Assembly: GCA_018822835.1 (NCBI GenBank)
Contig: JAHJJO010000128.1
Location: 1-10,190, forward strand
Source: Patescibacteria group bacterium
Lineage (GTDB): Bacteria; Patescibacteriota; Patescibacteriia; Patescibacteriales; JAHJJO01
Direction: 5' to 3'
Length of the DNA: 10,190 bases
The notes below the pieces were generated by a model, which was not told the DNA's origin, made no database searches, and saw only the letters and a list, made by a program, of their open reading frames with translations. Position 1 is the stretch's first letter; every line of letters starts with the position of its first letter. The position numbers were made by a program, and so were the translations under genes. This document shows, one piece after another, positions 7,141 to 10,190 of this stretch.

Positions 7141-7395
7141 TTATTTTGAAGTTAACAACAAGCGTCCTTGCATTCTGGCTGGCTCTTTTAATGCTAAACT
7201 TTGCATAAATTCTTTCGGTAAAAAATTAATCTTTTCAAAACCAATTATTCGCTTTTTTTTATCTAAACTTAAAACATCTTCTTGCTCATTCATCTCGCAT
7301 ACCACTTCTTTTTTAGGATCATCAAACCACATAGAAAAAGTATTTCCAATTGAATCAATAAAAAAAGTTAAATTTAATTTTTTTGTTTTGGCCAT
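7141..7395 (-). CDS. DUF2283-like small protein
   Basis: An 84-residue soluble protein with no signal peptide or membrane segment. The central part, GNTFSMWFDDPKKE then EMNEQEDVLSLDKKKRIIGF followed by EKINFLP, follows the pattern of DUF2283 proteins: a short beta-rich unit with a W/Y-x-x-F strand, an acidic stretch, a D-x-x-x-x-I/V-x-G-F/I-E turn and a final strand. The family has no defined reaction. Its members often sit beside small toxin genes such as DUF4258 and are suspected antitoxin-like partners. Here it is followed after 3 nt by the MntA-like gene, and no toxin is visible on either side. TATATT (7423-7428 read on the minus strand) is a possible -10 box about 30 nt upstream. Confidence 0.6.
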   Translation of the reverse strand: MAKTKKLNLTFFIDSIGNTFSMWFDDPKKEVVCEMNEQEDVLSLDKKKRIIGFEKINFLPKEFMQSLALKEPARMQGRLLLTSK

Positions 7396-7428
7396 ATTTT
7401 TTTTAATCCCGTTGGCTTGTAAATATAT

Positions 7429-7567
7429 CTTGAATTACGAAATGCCCCTTTGTGTCATCCTCGCACAAGCGGGGATCTAGATTAATTCGTTAAATACTGG
7501 ATCCCCGCTTGCGCGGGGATGACAATTTAGGCAGTATTTTATAATTTGAATGCATTTCGAATTCAAG
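7429..7567. repeat. nested palindromic element (~139 bp), MITE-like
   Basis: Outer inverted repeats CTTGAATTACGAAATGC (7429-7445) and GCATTTCGAATTCAAG (7552-7567) match over 16 bases with one extra A. Inside them, 28-bp inverted arms at 7453-7480 and 7497-7524 match at 25 of 28 positions, and two of the three differences are G-T wobbles. The inner arms carry TGTCATCC...CAAGCGGGGATC, a GC-rich sequence much like intergenic palindromes known in Rickettsia and other genomes. The inner arms are much GC-richer than their surroundings. There is no transposase; a passively moved element or a very stable RNA hairpin are both possible. Confidence 0.8.
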
Positions 7568-7576
7568 GTAATGTAG

Positions 7577-7613
7577 CAAATATCATCTTGGTTAAAAGAT
7601 GATTTAATATTTG
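7577..7613. repeat. bulged hairpin between HicB-like gene and nested palindrome
   Basis: CAAATATCATCTT (7577-7589) pairs with AAGATG (7596-7601) and ATATTTG (7607-7613) around a 6-nt loop, with a 5-nt bulge. It lies 3' of the HicB-like gene on the minus strand and could shape its transcript end. No T-tract follows in that direction. Confidence 0.4.
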
Positions 7614-7657
7614 TTTGACTGTTCATATAAAAACATAGGGGTTAATTAATTAATTTA

Positions 7658-7804
7658 TCATCTTTCTAAATATACTTGCATAGCTTCAGCAATATTACTG
7701 CGAGCTTCTTCAACTGTATCTCCTTGACTATGACATCCCGGTAAGTCAGGGCAATAAGCATAATATCCAGTAGGTTTATCTTTTTCAATAATTACATCAA
7801 TCAT
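7658..7804 (-). CDS. small HicB-like (UPF0150) protein, orphan
   Basis: A 48-codon gene reading from ATG at 7804 to TGA. The sequence YYAYCPDLPGCHSQGDTVEE, followed by AR, a short helix and AMQVYLER, is the hallmark of the HicB partial-RNase-H fold: Y-x-A-x-C/V-P-D-L-P-G-C-x-(T/S)-x-G-D-T-x-E-E-A. HicB proteins bind and neutralise HicA mRNA interferases. This one stops just after the core fold, with no C-terminal DNA-binding domain, like many short stand-alone members. No HicA (a small basic protein with a conserved histidine) is visible upstream or downstream. The frame is open upstream to TAA at 7841-7843 without another ATG. TATAAA ending 16 nt before the ATG could be its -10 box. Confidence 0.85.
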   Translation of the reverse strand: MIDVIIEKDKPTGYYAYCPDLPGCHSQGDTVEEARSNIAEAMQVYLER

Positions 7805-7860
7805 TTGAGTTTTTAATTGTTTTATATTTTGCGTAAATATTTATTTTATCTTGGCTACAA

Positions 7861-7895
7861 CCTAAGAAGCTAAAAAGCTACAAGCTAAAAAGCTA
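7861..7895. repeat. AAGCTA tandem-word repeat overlapping the rpsG stop
   Basis: Four imperfect copies of (A)AAGCTA run directly into the rpsG stop codon (TAG on the minus strand, 7893-7895). The 18 bases at 7871-7888 are identical to 10119-10136, so this is a dispersed family like the AAAGTC one. Confidence 0.75.
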
Positions 7896-8360
7896 TCTAG
7901 CAAAGTGCGCAAAAGCTCTATTAGCTTCAACCATTTTACGAACTATTTCTCTTTTTTTTACTGCGGCACCTTCACCTTCAACAGCGGCTAAAAGTTCATC
8001 AGATAATTTTTTTACCATTGGCTCTCCTTTGCGCGCTTTAGTTGCTTCAATTAGCCAACGCGAGGCCAATGCAAATCTTCGATCACCTCGCACCTGATAA
8101 GGAATCTGGTAATTCCCACCGCCTATTCTTTTACTGCGAACTTCAATAAGAGGCGCTATTTTTTTAATAGCTTTCTGAAAAATATGTTTTGGGTCTTGTT
8201 TGGTTTTTTGTTTAATAATATCAAAAGCTCCGTAAACAATTTTTTGCGCTACGGTTTTTTTACCATCTTTCATGATATAATTAATAAATTTTGCAATATT
8301 ATCATCATTATATTTTATATCATTTTGTATTTTTCTTTTTGGCGCTTGTTTTCCACGCAT
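7893..8360 (-). CDS. rpsG: 30S ribosomal protein S7
   Basis: S7 nucleates assembly of the 30S head by binding the 3' domain of 16S rRNA and lies near the E site. At 155 residues it has typical length. It starts with MRGKQAPKR. Family landmarks are IMKDGKKTVAQKIVYGA, the conserved EVRSKRIGGGNYQIP then YQV beta-hairpin region, RWLIEATKARK, and the C-terminal helix KKREIVRKMVEANRAFAHF. It is the second gene of the str operon, 69 nt after rpsL on the same strand, with a 25-bp stem palindrome in between. The TAG stop is provided by the AAGCTA repeat. No Shine-Dalgarno precedes the ATG. Confidence 0.98.
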   Translation of the reverse strand: MRGKQAPKRKIQNDIKYNDDNIAKFINYIMKDGKKTVAQKIVYGAFDIIKQKTKQDPKHIFQKAIKKIAPLIEVRSKRIGGGNYQIPYQVRGDRRFALASRWLIEATKARKGEPMVKKLSDELLAAVEGEGAAVKKREIVRKMVEANRAFAHFAR

Positions 8361-8367
8361 AAAATTT

Positions 8368-8445
8368 AGTCAAAAGTCTATAAAGTCCATAAAGTCAAAA
8401 GTCTATTGACTTTATGGACTTTATAGACTTTATGAACTTTTGACT
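8368..8445. repeat. perfect 25-bp stem palindrome between rpsL and rpsG (AAAGTC family)
   Basis: 8373-8397 and 8407-8431 are exact reverse complements over 25 bases with only a 9-nt loop. Outer flanks AGTCAAAAG (8368-8376) and CTTTTGACT (8437-8445) extend the symmetry out of register. The rpsL stop (8430-8432, read on the minus strand) lies in and at the edge of the right arm. It shares 19 identical bases (8369-8387) with the parA-parB element. In the rpsL-rpsG transcript it would be a long A/U hairpin able to slow polymerase, block nucleases or affect rpsG initiation. Confidence 0.9.
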
Positions 8446-8855
8446 CTCTTCACTCCATACTTGCTTCTGCCCTGTTTTCGTCCTTCCACTCCCTGAGTAT
8501 CAAGTACTCCTCGCACTACTTTATATCTAACCCCTGCTAAATCCTTAGTTCTACCGCCTTTAATTAAAACAACTGAATGTTCTTGTAAATTATGTCCCAT
8601 GCCTGGAATATAGGCTGTTACTTCCATGCCATTAGACAATAACCTTACACGCGCTATTTTTCGTAAAGCAGAATTAGGCTTCTTTGGCGTTACAGTAGTA
8701 ACCTTTAAACATACTGCCTGCTTAAATGGAGATCCTTTTTTTGATTTTTTGGTTTTTCTGTGTAAAGTATCTACAGTTGTATGTAAAGCTAAAGATTTAG
8801 TTTTTTTATTAATTTTTTTTCGTCCTTTTCGGACTAACTGATTAATAGTTGGCAT
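8430..8855 (-). CDS. rpsL: 30S ribosomal protein S12
   Basis: S12 lies at the decoding centre and tunes tRNA selection. At 141 residues it resembles the longer Gram-positive-type proteins, with an extended basic N-terminal segment before PFKQAVC. Landmarks are [12 protein letters not shown], the [11 protein letters not shown] loop at 56-66 (site of the classical streptomycin-resistance lysine), [16 protein letters not shown] and RSKYGVKR near the end. Unusually, the second decoding-centre loop reads KDLAGVRY: the proline normally found in KDLPGVRY is alanine (A107). The last residues VKSS and the stop come from the following repeat and not from normal S12 sequence. It is the first gene of the str operon, with no Shine-Dalgarno and with a 5' region made of an 8-bp tandem repeat. 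Confidence 0.98.
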   Translation of the reverse strand: MPTINQLVRKGRKKINKKTKSLALHTTVDTLHRKTKKSKKGSPFKQAVCLKVTTVTPKKPNSALRKIARVRLLSNGMEVTAYIPGMGHNLQEHSVVLIKGGRTKDLAGVRYKVVRGVLDTQGVEGRKQGRSKYGVKRVKSS

Positions 8856-8856
8856 A

Positions 8857-8896
8857 GTTAATTAGTTAATTAGTTAATTAGTTAATTAGTTAATTA
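8857..8896. repeat. five tandem copies of GTTAATTA upstream of rpsL
   Basis: Five exact, head-to-tail 8-bp units fill the stretch directly 5' of the rpsL start codon (minus strand). Inverted partners occur at 8931-8948 (CAATTAACTAATCAAC then TGATTAAC). A weak promoter, TTGGGA (minus strand) with a 17-bp spacer and TATTCT, lies just before the array, so the units would form most of the rpsL leader. A small tandem repeat like this can change copy number by slippage. Confidence 0.8.
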
Positions 8897-8934
8897 GAAT
8901 AGAAACTTTATTTTTTTATCCCAATTAACTAATC
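8897..8934 (-). promoter_or_regulatory. possible rpsL-operon promoter
   Basis: On the minus strand TTGGGA, 17 bases, then TATTCT precede the tandem repeat, each hexamer matching 4 of 6 consensus positions. It is the best arrangement I can find in the gap between the protease and rpsL. Read-through from the protease gene is an alternative. Confidence 0.3.
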
Positions 8935-8982
8935 AACTGATTAACTAACCCTAATTTTAATCTATCAAAGTACATTAAATAA

Positions 8983-9037
8983 GTCAACACACATAACGTC
9001 AACACACATAACGCATAACGCGTTATGCGTTATGTGT
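8983..9037. repeat. 34-bp perfect palindrome plus 15-bp tandem duplication behind the protease gene
   Basis: 9004-9037 is a perfect palindrome with 17-bp arms and no loop (ACACATAACGCATAACG and its complement). Beside it GTCAACACACATAAC is present twice in tandem (8983-8997 and 8998-9012). The palindrome touches the stop codon of the site-2 protease (9038-9040). The half-sequence recurs at 42-57. There is no T-tract typical of a terminator. Confidence 0.85.
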
Positions 9038-9637
9038 TTAAATCCCCGTGATTAAAAAAAATAAAAAACGAATAATTGGAGTAATAATAGAAAATCCAAG
9101 CATAATAAATATTAATAAAAACAACATTCCGTATTGTTCAAACTCAATAAATTTTGTTTTCCAATGATTAGGCAAGAACGGCATAATTATTTTTGAACCG
9201 TCTAAAGGCGGAATTGGAAGTAAATTAAAAATCATTAAAACCAAATTAATTTGAATAATAATAGCCATTAAAGTAATAAATATAGGATTTGGCGCAAAAT
9301 TAAATCTAAGTAATAAACCAAATAATAAAGCTGTGACAAAGTTAGCGCAAGGTCCTGCAGCCGCAACTTTTGCCGCGCCGTATTTTTTATCTAACAGATT
9401 GTCAGGATTAAAAGGGACTGGCTTGGCATAACCAAAAATAAAACTTCCGGCAGTTCCAAAATAAATTAAAGCAGGCATTATTATTGAACCCCATAAATCA
9501 ATATGGCTAATTGGATTCAAAGTAAGCCGCCCATATTTTTTAGCAGTTGAGTCTCCCAAATAATCAGCCATCCATGCATGCATATATTCATGAATAATAG
9601 CTGAAAATAGTATTATAATTAAAGAAAATAAAAGCAT
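9038..9637 (-). CDS. M50-family site-2 (intramembrane zinc) metalloprotease
   Basis: This is a 199-residue multi-pass membrane protein. The first hydrophobic helix contains the zinc motif HEYMH (H16-E17-xx-H20). A later helix carries the family's second motif, in the form NLLPIPPLDG with D146 as third zinc ligand. A GPCANF stretch (95-100), corresponding to the conserved GP.AN helix turn, lies between them. At least four to six membrane segments are apparent, including one at the C-terminus. Such proteases cut transmembrane helices of regulators within the membrane. No PDZ domain is present, so it belongs to the short group typical of small genomes. The substrate cannot be inferred from the neighbours. 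The gene is upstream of rpsL on the same strand and its ATG has no Shine-Dalgarno. Confidence 0.92.
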   Translation of the reverse strand: MLLFSLIIILFSAIIHEYMHAWMADYLGDSTAKKYGRLTLNPISHIDLWGSIIMPALIYFGTAGSFIFGYAKPVPFNPDNLLDKKYGAAKVAAAGPCANFVTALLFGLLLRFNFAPNPIFITLMAIIIQINLVLMIFNLLPIPPLDGSKIIMPFLPNHWKTKFIEFEQYGMLFLLIFIMLGFSIITPIIRFLFFLITGI

Positions 9638-9644
9638 AAAATAA

Positions 9645-9680
9645 ATTACGAATTAAAAATTACGAATTACGAATTAATTA
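9645..9680. repeat. AATTACGAATT tandem words upstream of the protease gene
   Basis: Three near-tandem copies of AATTACGAATT lie just 5' of the protease start. The same word, or close variants, occurs near 6714-6722 before fusA, at 7433-7440 in the nested element, and at 9760-9800 and 10062-10090. It is another AT-rich intergenic repeat family. Confidence 0.6.
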
Positions 9681-9684
9681 AAAT

Positions 9685-9719
9685 TTGATTTTTTAAAATA
9701 ACATGGTAGCATAAAAGGA
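9685..9719 (+). promoter_or_regulatory. possible rpmB promoter
   Basis: TTGATT (9685-9690), a 16-bp spacer and TGGTAGCAT (extended -10, 9704-9712) point towards rpmB. The same bases read on the minus strand give TGCTACCAT, a similar extended -10 facing the protease gene. One site could therefore serve both divergent genes. The rest of the ~180-bp gap is made of AATTACGAATT and TAATTGATAATT words. Confidence 0.35.
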
Positions 9720-9785
9720 AGTTAAATATAAAATAAATCAAATTACCAATTAATTTACGAATTAGATTAATTAAAAATTCATTCG

Positions 9786-9813
9786 TAATTGATAATTCGT
9801 AATTGTTAATTGA
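9786..9813. repeat. left copy of inverted repeat flanking rpmB
   Basis: The bases TAATTGATAATTCGTAATTG and the following TTAATTGA reappear, reverse-complemented with one small gap, at 10015-10042 behind rpmB. The gene therefore sits between terminal inverted repeats about 200 bp apart. Confidence 0.6.
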
Positions 9814-9818
9814 ATCTT

Positions 9819-10022
9819 ATGTCTAAACAATGCAATTTGTGCAAACGAAGCACGACTAAAGGCGCGATTCGTTCGCATTCTAACATCAAAACTATTAAAA
9901 GGCAAAATATTAATTTGCAAAGCAAAAAAATAGATGGAAAAAAATTAAAAATTTGTGTTAATTGTTTAAGAAGCCTTAAACAATCTTTTAATGAAGTTGC
10001 CAATAAATCAATTATCAATTAA
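9819..10022 (+). CDS. rpmB: 50S ribosomal protein L28, zinc-ribbon form
   Basis: L28 is a small basic protein of the large subunit. The 67 residues contain the family core RSHSNIKTIKRQNINLQ, which matches the usual SHS(H/N)xxTKRxxxPNLQ pattern, then a basic strand and CLRSLKQ. Cysteine pairs CNLC (5-8) and CVNC (46-49) form a four-cysteine zinc ribbon, as in L28 proteins that retain the metal site. I prefer the ATG at 9819 (MSKQCNLC) over the in-frame TTG nine bases upstream, because MS(K/R)xC is the usual beginning. No Shine-Dalgarno is present. The last residues SIIN and the stop lie within the ATTATCAATTA repeat, so the tail beyond about residue 57 is probably repeat-derived or poorly conserved. 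Confidence 0.88.
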   Translation: MSKQCNLCKRSTTKGAIRSHSNIKTIKRQNINLQSKKIDGKKLKICVNCLRSLKQSFNEVANKSIIN

Positions 10023-10080
10023 CAATTATCAATTATCAATTAAATTTTAATTAATTTCTAATTCGTATTGATAATTCGTA
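10011..10080. repeat. AATTATCAATTA repeat overlapping the rpmB stop
   Basis: Several overlapping copies of (A)ATTATCAATTA run through the rpmB stop codon (10020-10022) and continue as AATT-rich words to about 10080. 10015-10042 is the inverted partner of 9786-9813. No terminator T-tract is visible. Confidence 0.7.
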
Positions 10081-10118
10081 GAAATTCGTGATTTTAATTC
10101 CTAATTATCCTTCTTTCC

Positions 10119-10168
10119 TAAAAAGCTACAAGCTAAGAAGCTAAGAAGCTAAAAAGCTAAGAAGCTAA
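10119..10168. repeat. AAGCTA tandem-word repeat at right end
   Basis: Seven imperfect copies of (A/G)AAGCTA lie in direct orientation. The first 18 bases are identical to 7871-7888 beside rpsG. The last ~20 bases of the window (ACAGCCCCTCCGCTTCAAA) turn GC-richer. The neighbouring gene is outside the window. Confidence 0.75.
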
Positions 10169-10190
10169 TTTACAGCCCCTCCGCTTCAAA

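Noticed and set aside
7477-7626. Minus-strand 49-codon frame starting just after the HicB-like gene
   Set aside because: More than half of it lies in the bulged hairpin and the nested palindrome, it ends in the palindrome-encoded HPRASGDPV peptide, and it resembles no family I know.
9810-9812. TTG start for rpmB giving a three-residue longer L28
   Set aside because: The in-frame ATG at 9819 gives the usual MSxxC beginning, and the TTG lies within the upstream repeat.
9806-10018. Minus-strand frame of 70 codons over rpmB
   Set aside because: It is the shadow of the L28 gene, which has clear family motifs in the plus frame.
7861-10168. CRISPR-like array from the short tandem words
   Set aside because: The units are 6-8 bp with no unique spacers and there are no cas genes nearby.

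Overview
The window is a low-GC bacterial chromosome segment that carries housekeeping genes: parA/parB, tRNA-Ala, ribosomal proteins S12, S7 and L28, EF-G, and a membrane site-2 protease. The genetic code looks standard, because tryptophan is TGG and TGA is used as a stop. Almost no gene has a recognisable Shine-Dalgarno site. Nearly every intergenic gap is filled with short-word, AT-rich palindromic repeats. L28 is the cysteine-rich zinc-ribbon type. Together these features suggest a Patescibacteria/CPR-type genome. That is an inference from style and not a placement, since no 16S rRNA is present.

Left part (1-2543, plus strand): a short tail that may be the 3' end of an upstream gene, then parA and parB (chromosome segregation), then tRNA-Ala(UGC). 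Perfect or near-perfect long palindromes sit between parA and parB and between parB and the tRNA. Downstream of the tRNA is an abruptly GC-rich island of about 200 bp full of small hairpins, with a doubtful open frame across it.

Middle (2544-4607, plus strand): a two-gene restriction-modification unit. It consists of a gamma-type N6-adenine methyltransferase followed 11 nt later by a PD-(D/E)XK endonuclease, and ends in a probable rho-independent terminator.

Right part (4620-9637, minus strand): a str-type operon read leftwards, rpsL, rpsG, then fusA. About 1.2 kb lies between rpsG and fusA. It holds an orphan HicB-like gene, a nested palindromic element, a DUF2283-like gene, a MntA-like nucleotidyltransferase and an internally deleted remnant of its HepT toxin partner. 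This stretch has several antitoxin-like genes and no intact toxin. Upstream of rpsL lies an M50-family site-2 protease gene, also on the minus strand. rpmB (L28) is transcribed divergently from it at the right end.

The most striking pattern is that the repeat families overlap or touch the stop codons of most neighbouring genes (parA, parB, rpsL, rpsG, rpmB, and the protease at its edge). Unrelated proteins therefore end in the same repeat-encoded residues: ParB and S12 both end VKSS.
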